Positions 1-7,963 of a stretch of DNA of 64,000 bases are shown here, piece by piece (position 1 is the stretch's first letter; the number at the start of each line of letters is the position of its first letter). Source of the DNA: Bacteroidia bacterium (GTDB lineage Bacteria > Bacteroidota > Bacteroidia > Flavobacteriales > Flavobacteriaceae); NCBI GenBank assembly GCA_030427865.1, contig JAUICK010000001.1, positions 1 to 64,000 of the forward strand, read 5' to 3'. Made by a program: the position numbers and the translations under genes. The notes under the pieces are model-generated. The model saw only the letters and a list, made by a program, of their open reading frames with translations, had not been told where the DNA came from and did not search any database.

Positions 1-109
1 ATAAAAAATGCTCTTCTGCGACTTCTTCCCAAAAATTTTCAGGTTCGCGAACAGATTTTCTATATACTTGATAATATTCTTCTAAATGCTTGATGTGGTA
101 ATTACTCAT
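1..109 (-). CDS. acs: acetyl-CoA synthetase, N-terminal fragment (runs off the window)
   Basis: Only the first 36 codons are present; the gene continues beyond base 1. The peptide starts MSNYHIKHLEEYYQVYR and continues with REPENFW, which matches the conserved N-terminal helix region of AMP-forming acetyl-CoA synthetases (acetate + ATP + CoA to acetyl-CoA). The ATG at 107-109 is the only reasonable start. It lies 15 bases downstream of the GlcNAc kinase stop on the same strand, so it may be co-transcribed with the GlcNAc catabolic genes; that would make sense because GlcNAc-6-phosphate deacetylation releases acetate. The identification rests on a short segment; another ANL-superfamily acyl-CoA synthetase is possible. 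Confidence 0.6.
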   Translation of the reverse strand, partial: MSNYHIKHLEEYYQVYRKSVREPENFWEEVAEEHFL

Positions 110-124
110 TAGAATGGGGTGGTG

Positions 125-976
125 TTATTTGGAAATTTTATAGTTTTTAACAATATTATCTATTGGTCTTTTTACAAAAGATCTCACTTTATAATTTCTG
201 CTTTTTGCTTCTTCTATAATTTCAGCTTGCAGATAAAATGCAATAGAACCTACGAAATGTAATGAATTATTTTGTAATTCTGTTTTATAACAAGCTATTA
301 AGTTATCAAAAAGATCTGAAATACCCTTATTAATAATCTTTCTTATAAAAGAATGATTTTTATTTTGTATTAGAAAACTTGCAAATGAAGCTAAAAAAGC
401 ACTTGGATTATCTCTTTCATACAAACCTTCTAAAACATTATTGAGGGACAAATTAAAACTTTCAGAAAATTTCTCTCTTAGTTTTTCTGGCATTTTTTTG
501 TAAAAATATGCTTTTAACAATTGTTTCCCAAAATAATTACCACTTCCTTCATCCATTACAGAGTACCCTAAAGACACTTGATTTAAATGAATTTTATTTC
601 CATCAAAAAAGCAACAATTAGAACCTGTACCTAATATGCAAATAACACCTGGGTTAGATGTTACACCTCTTACTGCAGCAGTTAAATCTTCTTCTACAGT
701 GATTTCTTTTGCTTCTACAAAATATGTTTTTAAAATATGATGTACTCTATTTTTAGATTCTTCGGAAGCACAACCTGATCCATAAAAATATATGTTATGT
801 ATACTATTTTTTAGCTCTTTCAAATCATTATTTGTACTAATTATATGCGCAATCTTGTTTTTAGAGATTAATACTGGATTAATTCCTTCTGTACGTGTTT
901 TTTTAATTTTTTTTAAATTTTCGTCAAACACCATCCAATCACATTTGGTAGAACCACTGTCTGCAACTAATATCAT
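125..976 (-). CDS. N-acetylglucosamine kinase, BadF/BadG ATPase family
   Basis: Cytoplasmic sugar kinase expected to phosphorylate GlcNAc at O6 after import. The 283-residue protein opens with the ASKHA phosphate-1 loop (VADSGSTKCDW, residues 4-14), contains an acidic GVTSNPGVICILGTGSN block (about 105-121) that forms the second phosphate/adenosine region, and has the conserved MDEGSGNYFG segment near 140-149. The length fits the bacterial BadF/BadG/BcrA/BcrD-type GlcNAc kinases common in Bacteroidota. It is the last catabolic gene of the minus-strand run, 47 bases after the SMP-30 lipoprotein, with acs next. Its company (GH20, NagB, SusCD, NagP-like permease) favours GlcNAc as substrate; glucosamine or MurNAc specificity cannot be excluded from sequence. 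Confidence 0.85.
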   Translation of the reverse strand: MILVADSGSTKCDWMVFDENLKKIKKTRTEGINPVLISKNKIAHIISTNNDLKELKNSIHNIYFYGSGCASEESKNRVHHILKTYFVEAKEITVEEDLTAAVRGVTSNPGVICILGTGSNCCFFDGNKIHLNQVSLGYSVMDEGSGNYFGKQLLKAYFYKKMPEKLREKFSESFNLSLNNVLEGLYERDNPSAFLASFASFLIQNKNHSFIRKIINKGISDLFDNLIACYKTELQNNSLHFVGSIAFYLQAEIIEEAKSRNYKVRSFVKRPIDNIVKNYKISK

Positions 977-1023
977 AATTTATATTTTTTACTGTTAATA
1001 AGAATTACCAAATTGTAAATTTG

Positions 1024-1908
1024 CTAGTAAAAGGTTTCTAAACAACCTCTATCTGCCAGTGTTACAAAGCACTGCTTATTAGCCTTACCTCCAAATGTTA
1101 TATTAGTTGGTTGTTTCCCTTTTAAAGTAATTTCTCTAAGTAATTTTCCTTTTGGAGACACAACCACAACGGTTCCTTTACCATACCTACAAACATATAA
1201 ATTACCTTTTGCATCACACCTCATACCATCTAAGCCAAAATCTTTAAAATTTGTTAACAATTTTTTATTAGTAATTGAATTGTCTTCTAAAATATCGTAC
1301 ACCCAAATATTTCGCTGTATAGACTCATTTACATAAAGTTTTTTTCCATCAGGACTCACCTCTATCCCATTAGTTGTACCCATATTACTTTCTAACAAAA
1401 CCATTTTATTGTCTTGTACCATCCATAAATTACCAGTATTATTGGACCAATTTGGGTCGCTTGCATATAGCGTTCCATTTTTAGAAATTGCGAGGTCATT
1501 AGGTTGATTCATTTGAGAATCTGAAGCATAAATTACAGGTTGATTAGTTCCTTGTTTTATGATAAAAATATTATGTTTTACATAATCTGCAATAAACATA
1601 TTATCATCTTTATCAAACCGAATTCCATTACCAACACTACCATTTGGTAATTCCGTAAATAAAACTACATTTCCATATTTATCAACCTTTCCAATAGTAC
1701 CTTCTGACTTAAAATTTACTGCAAAAATTTCTCCAAGACTATTGGTTGCAGGTCCTTCTATGCCTCTGGTAAATAAATGCTCTTTGGTAAAATCTTTACT
1801 AAAATTTGTTTTTTTATTAAAACAGCTGATAAAAAATAAGCACGACACTATTGAAGTGCTTATTTTTATCAATAAAAAAAAGGGGGGGCTATTTCTCAAA
1901 ATATTCAA
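1024..1908 (-). CDS. SMP-30/gluconolactonase-like lipoprotein
   Basis: A 294-residue six-bladed beta-propeller of the SMP-30/gluconolactonase/LRE-like family. A hydrophobic stretch ending in a lipobox-like SCLFFISC (lipid Cys near residue 29) predicts an envelope lipoprotein. Candidate metal ligands of the family are visible: Glu in EGPATN (about 51), Asn in TTNGIEVSPDG and Asp in DGMRCDAKGN. Substrate is unknown; a sugar lactone or an oxidised amino sugar is conceivable given the locus. The ATG start overlaps the end of the GH20 gene by 20 bases, implying translational coupling. The first codons run over a C7T8 homopolymer on the coding strand, which is unusual (see findings). A start inside the signal peptide is also possible. 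Confidence 0.75.
   Translation of the reverse strand: MNILRNSPPFFLLIKISTSIVSCLFFISCFNKKTNFSKDFTKEHLFTRGIEGPATNSLGEIFAVNFKSEGTIGKVDKYGNVVLFTELPNGSVGNGIRFDKDDNMFIADYVKHNIFIIKQGTNQPVIYASDSQMNQPNDLAISKNGTLYASDPNWSNNTGNLWMVQDNKMVLLESNMGTTNGIEVSPDGKKLYVNESIQRNIWVYDILEDNSITNKKLLTNFKDFGLDGMRCDAKGNLYVCRYGKGTVVVVSPKGKLLREITLKGKQPTNITFGGKANKQCFVTLADRGCLETFY
1874..1888 (-). repeat. C7T8 homopolymer tract at a gene overlap
   Basis: On the plus strand this is eight A followed by seven G; on the coding strand C7T8. It begins directly after the TAG stop of the hexosaminidase gene and lies within about the first 12 codons of the SMP-30 lipoprotein. Such tracts are prone to slippage in replication or sequencing, and a one-base change would shift the frame before the signal peptide. 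Confidence 0.7.
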
Positions 1909-3910
1909 TTAATTTTTGCAAACTATCCACAATAGCTAATTCTGTATCTGCAGTTGGCTCTTTTAAATTTTTAATAATTATTTTGGCTTGGTTTAATTTG
2001 TTTTTAGACATCTTACCAGAAATTAAAGCGGTTTTTAAAATCGTTGAAGTATTTGCTATATTTTTAGATAATTTCTCTAATTTTGCCAATGTTGGATTGT
2101 TATTTATTTTTATAAAAGCTTTATGATTATCTATCCATTTAGTTAAAAATGGTGTAATTTTTTGCAAATTATTTTGATTATTGTCTGATAAAAAACCTTC
2201 TACAGCCTCATTAAATAAAAATGCGTCTTTGGCATCTGTACCACAGGCATCTACAAATTGTGTAAATGGCGAATAGGATTTATATTCTTTACCTCCTTTA
2301 TTTCTTTGGTAAGCTTTTAAAGGCTCGCAAATTCTGGTAAGTGTTATTAAAGATGATATATTTTGATGATTACTGATATTTCTAAGAATTACATCTCGAT
2401 TTCTTAGGTGTGTAATCCCTAACTCTTCTAATCTTTGACTAACAACGTCTAATCTTTTCATCATATTAGAAACATTAGTAATATTTTTATCTGACCAAAA
2501 GCGTTCTGCTATTGCTGCAGTTCTTGGCCAAATTCTTGAATCTATAGTAAGAGGCGTTACTAATTCTCCCCACATTGTAGCTTCTCCTCCTAAAATATTT
2601 TTTAATTGATTATCTGTTAAACCATGATTATCTTTTAAAGGTTCATTTAAATAATGATGTTTTAAAGGCTTTAATAAATCGATATAAAATCCTTTAGAAA
2701 GTACGGTTTTATACCCTTTTTTTGCGGCTTCTAACATGGCTTCTTTTCCTCTCCAAGAATGAATTACAACATTTTTAGGCAGTTCTGGTTGAAAAATCTC
2801 ATCCCATCCCATCATTATTTTACCATTCTTTTTAAGTATTTTTTGAACTTTTATGTTAAAATAATTTTGCAATTCATGATTATCTTTTAAGCCATGTTTC
2901 TTTTTAAATGCTTGTATGTTTTGGTTCTCATCCCAATGTTTCCCTTCATTTTCATCTCCTCCAATATGAAAATAAACATCAGGAAAAAGTGGAGCTATTT
3001 CAGAGAAAACATCATCTAAAATCTTGTAAGTCTTATTGTTTGTTGGGTCTAAAGTTGGGTTAAAAATACCTGCATAACGCTCTATATTGTAAATTGTGTC
3101 TTTGCTGGCTATTTCTGGATAAGCTGTTAACCAAGAACTTGCATGACCAGGAACATCGAATTCTGGTACAACACGGATTCCTAAATCTGCAGCATAAGCA
3201 ACAACCTCTTTTATTTGATTATGGGTATAATATTGCCCGTCTGAACCCAACTGATGCAGCTTTGGTCTGGAGTTTACCTGAACTCTAAACCCTTGATCAT
3301 CTGTTAAATGCCAATGAAAAACATTTAATTTTACAGAAGCCATGGCATCTAAATTTCTTTTTAAAACCCCTATAGGTTGATAATGACGTGCAACATCAAT
3401 CATTAATCCTCTCCAAGGAAATCTTGGGGTATCTTTAATGCTTACTCCACTAAAATAATATTGCGTTTTATTATAATTAGTTAATTGTAATAACGTTTCT
3501 AAACCTCTTAAAACACCAATGTCTGTTTCTGCGTCTATGTGTATATATTTATTGGTAATTTTAAGTTGATAAGATTCATCTTCTCCTAATTCTAAATTTC
3601 CTTTTCTTTTATATTTAATTAGAAGTGAAAAGCTGTCTTTTGTTGATGACTCTTGTGCAAACCCATCTTCTATAAAAACACCTGTTCTACCAGATAATCT
3701 TCTTAAAAAGCGAGTTGTAGCTTTACGAATTCTTTGGTTAGAAATATCTTGTATGCCAACACTAAAACCTTTAGTGATTACAAATTTTTGATTATTCTCT
3801 TTTACTTCTTTAGGCCAAGGCATTAAGTTATATTTCTCAGACAATTGCTGTTGAGAGAGTATATATTGATGGCACAAGCCAATTAGAATAATTAAGATAT
3901 GTTTTTTCAT
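1889..3910 (-). CDS. beta-N-acetylhexosaminidase, glycoside hydrolase family 20
   Basis: Exo-acting enzyme releasing terminal GlcNAc (or GalNAc) from chito-oligosaccharides, probably in the periplasm or on the surface. The 673 residues comprise a signal peptide (about 1-19), a GH20b-type N-terminal domain, and the catalytic barrel starting near 160 with PRFPWRGLMIDVARH. FHWHLTDDQGFR lies at 198-209, and HIGGDENEGKHW at 315-326 contains the family's catalytic Asp-Glu pair (D319, E320). An extra C-terminal region of about 130 residues follows. Its ATG shares one base with the stop of the upstream lipoprotein gene (TAATG), so the two are translationally coupled. Known GH20 enzymes use substrate-assisted catalysis; the intact pair suggests an active enzyme. 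Confidence 0.93.
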   Translation of the reverse strand: MKKHILIILIGLCHQYILSQQQLSEKYNLMPWPKEVKENNQKFVITKGFSVGIQDISNQRIRKATTRFLRRLSGRTGVFIEDGFAQESSTKDSFSLLIKYKRKGNLELGEDESYQLKITNKYIHIDAETDIGVLRGLETLLQLTNYNKTQYYFSGVSIKDTPRFPWRGLMIDVARHYQPIGVLKRNLDAMASVKLNVFHWHLTDDQGFRVQVNSRPKLHQLGSDGQYYTHNQIKEVVAYAADLGIRVVPEFDVPGHASSWLTAYPEIASKDTIYNIERYAGIFNPTLDPTNNKTYKILDDVFSEIAPLFPDVYFHIGGDENEGKHWDENQNIQAFKKKHGLKDNHELQNYFNIKVQKILKKNGKIMMGWDEIFQPELPKNVVIHSWRGKEAMLEAAKKGYKTVLSKGFYIDLLKPLKHHYLNEPLKDNHGLTDNQLKNILGGEATMWGELVTPLTIDSRIWPRTAAIAERFWSDKNITNVSNMMKRLDVVSQRLEELGITHLRNRDVILRNISNHQNISSLITLTRICEPLKAYQRNKGGKEYKSYSPFTQFVDACGTDAKDAFLFNEAVEGFLSDNNQNNLQKITPFLTKWIDNHKAFIKINNNPTLAKLEKLSKNIANTSTILKTALISGKMSKNKLNQAKIIIKNLKEPTADTELAIVDSLQKLIEYFEK

Positions 3911-4344
3911 TAGTTAGATTTTATATATTTTTCAGTAATAAACCTTTTTTTGTTTTCACTTTTAATCTCCTCTACACCTTTTTGAATTAATGTATCGTTT
4001 TTAAGTTCTACTGTAAAAGAAAATTTTTGATTTCTAATGGGTTTATAGTTGGTAAACAAAAGTGTTTCTTTGTAATTATTTTTATTAAAAATATAAGTGC
4101 CTCCACCGCTATAAAAAGCATTCTCATTTTTTGCATTTTGATTAAAAAATGCAAAGTGTGTTTTATTAATAATCTTAATAAAGGTAGTTGTAGAAAGGTC
4201 TTTGATTTTTAGTGAATCGTTCTCTTTACTATCTGCATAGACCATTTTCCAGCTACCTTCTAATAGACTTTCTTTGTCGTTTTTTGTAGTTTTACATTGT
4301 GAAAGCACAAAAATTATTAAAATAAAACAACTAAAGTTTTTCAT
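3910..4344 (-). CDS. small lipoprotein of unknown function, lipocalin-like
   Basis: A 144-residue protein with a short signal peptide and a lipobox (FVLSQC, lipid Cys at residue 17). The mature part begins with GSWKMVYADS, which recalls the start of lipocalin-like domains, followed by alternating beta-type segments and the motif FYSGGGTYIF. I do not recognise a characterised homologue. It lies 3 bases downstream of nagB and overlaps the GH20 start by one base, so it belongs to the amino-sugar operon. A role in binding or retaining ligand at the envelope is only inference. Confidence 0.7.
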   Translation of the reverse strand: MKNFSCFILIIFVLSQCKTTKNDKESLLEGSWKMVYADSKENDSLKIKDLSTTTFIKIINKTHFAFFNQNAKNENAFYSGGGTYIFNKNNYKETLLFTNYKPIRNQKFSFTVELKNDTLIQKGVEEIKSENKKRFITEKYIKSN

Positions 4345-4347
4345 AAT

Positions 4348-6267
4348 TTAAAAATGGTGTCTTTTAAATGCTTCTATAGCAGCATAATCCGCTAATCCTA
4401 ATTGATTATACCTGTTTGCTGTAAGTCTATTTCTATCTTCTACTCTTACCCAAAACTCTCTATGGTCATCACCTTGAAACATAACTCCATCTTTTTGTGA
4501 TTGATGATAAAAAATAGCATGCCTTTTTCTTAACACTTGATCTGGGCTCATAGGTACAGCCATATCAATTTCGTAAGACTCCCATTCGTGCCAAGCACCT
4601 CTATACAACCAAACCCATGTATCTTTTAAAAATTCTTTCTCGTGTTTTTGTTGTTCTAAAGCTATAAAAAGAGCATCTAAACAAATTTTATGTGTACCAT
4701 GTGGGTCTGCTAAATCTCCTGCTGCATAAATTTGATGAGGCTGAATTTCAGAAATAATACTTTTTACAATATCTATGTCTTCTTGGGTTAAGCTGCCTTT
4801 TTTAATAGTTCCTGTTTCGTAAAAAGGAAGATTTAAAAAATGCACATTTTTATCTGGCAGGTTAAAAAACCTTGTTGCTGCTAAAGATTCACTTTTCCTA
4901 ATTAATCCTTTTAAATTTCTTACTGCAATAGAATCTTTAATTTCGTTACTCTTTTTATTTTCTAAAAATTTGATAATTTCATCTACTTCTTTAGAGCTTT
5001 TTATGTTTTTAGATATTTCAGCAAATTTTAATGCTTCTTCATCAGAAACTGCAATATTTCCAGAAGTTTGATATGCAACATGAACCTCATGTCCTTGTTC
5101 TACCAACCTATCGAAAGTACCTCCCATAGATATCACATCGTCATCTGGGTGTGGACTAAAAATTAACACCCTTTTTTTAGCTGGATTTGCTCTTTCTGGT
5201 CTATTTGAATCATCTGAAAAAGGTTTTCCTCCCGGCCAACCAGTAATTGTACTCTGAAGTCTGTTAAACATTTTTATGTTAATATCGTAAGCAGTGCCTT
5301 CTTCAGATAATAAACCAGACATTCCGTTATCGTTATAATCTTTGTCTGTTAGTTTTAATATAGATTTATTTAACAATTCGCTTAACCAAACGACTGCCTT
5401 TAGTTTTAAATCTTCATTCCAAATACAAGATTTTACCAACCATGGTGTTTTAACTCTTGTAAGTTCTGCAGAGGCTTCTTGGTTTAAAACAAAGGTTGTA
5501 TTGTTATGTTCTTGTAAGTAAGTGGCAGGAACTTCTGAAGATATTTTACCTTCTATTGTTTCTTTAATAATTTCACTTTTATTATTTCCCCATGCTAAAA
5601 GCACAATTCTTTTAGCACTTTTTACAGTACCAATGCCCATAGTAATTGCTTTTCTTGGAACATTTTTAATTCCTAAAAAAGCAGGCGCTGCGTCTACTCT
5701 TGTAATGTGGTCTAATGTAATAATTCTTGTGCCAGAATTTATATGAGAACCTGGTTCATTAAAACCAATATGCCCTGTTCTACCAATTCCTAAAAGTTGA
5801 AAATCTAAACCTCCAGCATTTTTTATCTTCATTTCATAATCTATACAATACTGCCTTATTTCATCTAAATCTACAGAACCACTTGGTATATTTATATTTT
5901 CGGGATGAATATCTATATGATTGAATAAATGTTCGTGCATGAAATAAAAATAACTTTGTACATTATCTTTTTCCATTGGATAGTATTCATCTAAATTGAA
6001 AGTTATTACATTATAAAAACTTAAATTTTCTTCTTTGTGCATACGAACCAACTCTTCATATACTTTTATCGGTGAAGAACCAGTTGCTAAACCTAAAACA
6101 CAATTTTTATTTTCTTTTTGTTTTTGTTTTATTAAAGCAGCAATTTCTTTTGCTACTATTGCAGATGCTTCTAAGGAAGATTTATAAATTATATTATGAA
6201 TTTTTTCGAACCTTGTGTCTTCAAATTGACCCACAGGTTGGTGTTTAGTTTCTATTTGATACAGCAT
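4348..6267 (-). CDS. nagB: glucosamine-6-phosphate deaminase fused to a PIG-L/LmbE-type deacetylase domain
   Basis: A 639-residue two-domain cytoplasmic protein. The N-terminal half (about 25-260) is a NagB isomerase/deaminase: LGLATGSSP forms the phosphate loop, FNLDEYYP carries the catalytic Asp region, and GIGRTGHIGFNEPGS holds the active-site His and Glu. After a linker, the C-terminal half (about 370-620) starts RVLIFSPHPDDDVISMGG, the zinc motif of PIG-L/LmbE N-deacetylases, with a second His motif DPHGTHK later. This architecture is known in Bacteroidota, but the role of the second domain is not established. No separate nagA is seen in the window. I chose the ATG at 6267; a TTG 45 bases upstream would add 15 residues without family similarity. 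Confidence 0.88.
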   Translation of the reverse strand: MLYQIETKHQPVGQFEDTRFEKIHNIIYKSSLEASAIVAKEIAALIKQKQKENKNCVLGLATGSSPIKVYEELVRMHKEENLSFYNVITFNLDEYYPMEKDNVQSYFYFMHEHLFNHIDIHPENINIPSGSVDLDEIRQYCIDYEMKIKNAGGLDFQLLGIGRTGHIGFNEPGSHINSGTRIITLDHITRVDAAPAFLGIKNVPRKAITMGIGTVKSAKRIVLLAWGNNKSEIIKETIEGKISSEVPATYLQEHNNTTFVLNQEASAELTRVKTPWLVKSCIWNEDLKLKAVVWLSELLNKSILKLTDKDYNDNGMSGLLSEEGTAYDINIKMFNRLQSTITGWPGGKPFSDDSNRPERANPAKKRVLIFSPHPDDDVISMGGTFDRLVEQGHEVHVAYQTSGNIAVSDEEALKFAEISKNIKSSKEVDEIIKFLENKKSNEIKDSIAVRNLKGLIRKSESLAATRFFNLPDKNVHFLNLPFYETGTIKKGSLTQEDIDIVKSIISEIQPHQIYAAGDLADPHGTHKICLDALFIALEQQKHEKEFLKDTWVWLYRGAWHEWESYEIDMAVPMSPDQVLRKRHAIFYHQSQKDGVMFQGDDHREFWVRVEDRNRLTANRYNQLGLADYAAIEAFKRHHF

Positions 6268-6350
6268 ATTAAAATTTTTACTAAAAGTATTGTTAGAAGG
6301 AAATAAACTCAAATTTATTCGACAAAAAACAAAGAATTACATACAGAAAG

Positions 6351-6381
6351 CAAAAGAGAATACATACAGCATTCTCTTTTG
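6351..6381 (-). terminator. stem-loop between susD and nagB
   Basis: An 11-bp perfect inverted repeat (CAAAAGAGAAT / ATTCTCTTTTG, 9-base loop) between the SusD stop and the nagB start. There is no good T-tract on the minus strand, so it may be an mRNA-stabilising or partial-attenuation hairpin that separates high SusCD expression from the downstream enzymes, rather than a full terminator. Confidence 0.5.
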
Positions 6382-6418
6382 AGTTATTAAAACAAATTAC
6401 TAATTATATGAAAAACAA

Positions 6419-7945
6419 TTAATTTTTATCCCACCAAATTTTAGTATTCATTTCATCTGCTCCTTGATTAGCAATTGCTGCTTTTACGTTATCTGCATTG
6501 GCAACAGCCTCTGTTGCAGAGTATGGTAATCTATTAGGAACATTACCATTATTTGGCTGAGTAACCCAGAATTTTGTATTGTCTGTTAATGGTGGAATGA
6601 TGTCTGTACGTCTTACTAAAGCCCAACTCTCATAACCATTCATTAAACCATTTAACCATCTTTGATTCCAAACCATTTTTAACATCTCTGTAGTAGAACC
6701 AGATAAAGTTGCTATAGACTCATTGTTTATAAAAACATTTATGTCTGCTGAGTCTGCTTTCCAGTAATTCATACTAGCTCTTATTCCGTTTTGATACAAA
6801 GAATTAGCATTACCTCCATAACCTAATAATGCTGCTTCTGCTTGCAAGAAGTAAGATTCTGCGGCAGAAAACACCTTTACAGGTACTATATCTGCTACAT
6901 CTGTAGTAGATTTTCCTATTATCAAAGAAGAAGGGTTAGATAAATCATCTCTGGCAATTTGTGTTCTTGAACCAATTGCTGAACCTTTATAGAGGCTACC
7001 ATTTGTAGTTGGTACTGCTATTTTTTGCAATCTAGGGTCATTATTATCTTGTAATAAATCTATATATCTTTTAGAAAATGTAAACTTAGAACCTATACCT
7101 CCAAAACCATGGTAAACATCCTCGAAACCTCCATCTAAAAAAGATAAAATTAAAGGAGATGAAGAACGCTTTAATAATGCTTGATTAGATTCATCTATTA
7201 AAGTATTGGCTAAACAATCATTAATAACACTATCTATATAAGCCTGCTCTCCTTCTGCATTAAATGCATCTCTACTTCTAAGTGCCATACGCAAACGTAA
7301 AGTATTTGCTAATGCTTTCCATTTTTGAGGGTCTCCTTGATAGACATAATCTCCTACTCCTCCCGCAATGATGTTTGTAGAACTCCCAATGGCATCTATT
7401 TGCACTTTTAAATCTTCCATAATGCCTTTATAAATCTCTTTTTGAGAATCATACTTTGGCTTTGGATTAGTTAGAATTAAATCTGTACCAGTTAATTGAC
7501 TATAAGGCACATCTCCATAAATATCTGTCATTTTTTGAAAAAACCAAGACATCATAATTTTAGTAACAGCTACACCATTTGCATCGTTTATCTCTGTATA
7601 AGAATTTAGAAGATTTCTAGCATTTAGAGTAACTTTTTTATAGGAATTATCAAAAACTGCATTGGTCCAACCTTGGTTATTTTGATAAGCATCTGCACCA
7701 AACCAAGCCCCTGCATAGTTATAACTAAATTGGTTCGCAAATTGGCTTGAGTAAATTAAGTTACCTCTCCAAGTTAAAAATCTTGGTTCTGCAAACTCAA
7801 AGTATTGCACACCAGCCATAACACCTTCTATTGGAGCTGTTACTGGGTTGTAGGGGTCTTTATTAATTTCTTCAAAACCTTCTGTACAACTATTAAGCAA
7901 TGTTAGTACAAGTAGGCTTACTGTTAAATATTTAAATATTTTCAT
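6419..7945 (-). CDS. SusD/RagB-family nutrient-binding outer-membrane lipoprotein
   Basis: Surface glycan-binding partner of the SusC-like transporter encoded just upstream. The 508 residues start with a signal peptide and lipobox (LLNSC, lipid Cys near 20) followed by TEGFEEINKDPYNP, a typical mature start of the SusD-like group 2 family. TPR-like helical segments follow, including NTLRLRMALRSRD and AESYFLQAEAAL, both common in this family. The stop of the SusC gene is 18 bases upstream, the normal SusC-SusD order. Ligand specificity cannot be read from sequence; the neighbouring GH20, NagB and GlcNAc kinase suggest chito-oligosaccharides. Confidence 0.93.
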   Translation of the reverse strand: MKIFKYLTVSLLVLTLLNSCTEGFEEINKDPYNPVTAPIEGVMAGVQYFEFAEPRFLTWRGNLIYSSQFANQFSYNYAGAWFGADAYQNNQGWTNAVFDNSYKKVTLNARNLLNSYTEINDANGVAVTKIMMSWFFQKMTDIYGDVPYSQLTGTDLILTNPKPKYDSQKEIYKGIMEDLKVQIDAIGSSTNIIAGGVGDYVYQGDPQKWKALANTLRLRMALRSRDAFNAEGEQAYIDSVINDCLANTLIDESNQALLKRSSSPLILSFLDGGFEDVYHGFGGIGSKFTFSKRYIDLLQDNNDPRLQKIAVPTTNGSLYKGSAIGSRTQIARDDLSNPSSLIIGKSTTDVADIVPVKVFSAAESYFLQAEAALLGYGGNANSLYQNGIRASMNYWKADSADINVFINNESIATLSGSTTEMLKMVWNQRWLNGLMNGYESWALVRRTDIIPPLTDNTKFWVTQPNNGNVPNRLPYSATEAVANADNVKAAIANQGADEMNTKIWWDKN

Positions 7946-7963
7946 TTGTTCTTTTTTAGTTTT

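Noticed and set aside
6268..6312. Upstream TTG extension of nagB by 15 residues
   Set aside because: The extra residues show no family similarity and ATG at 6267 gives the normal family length.
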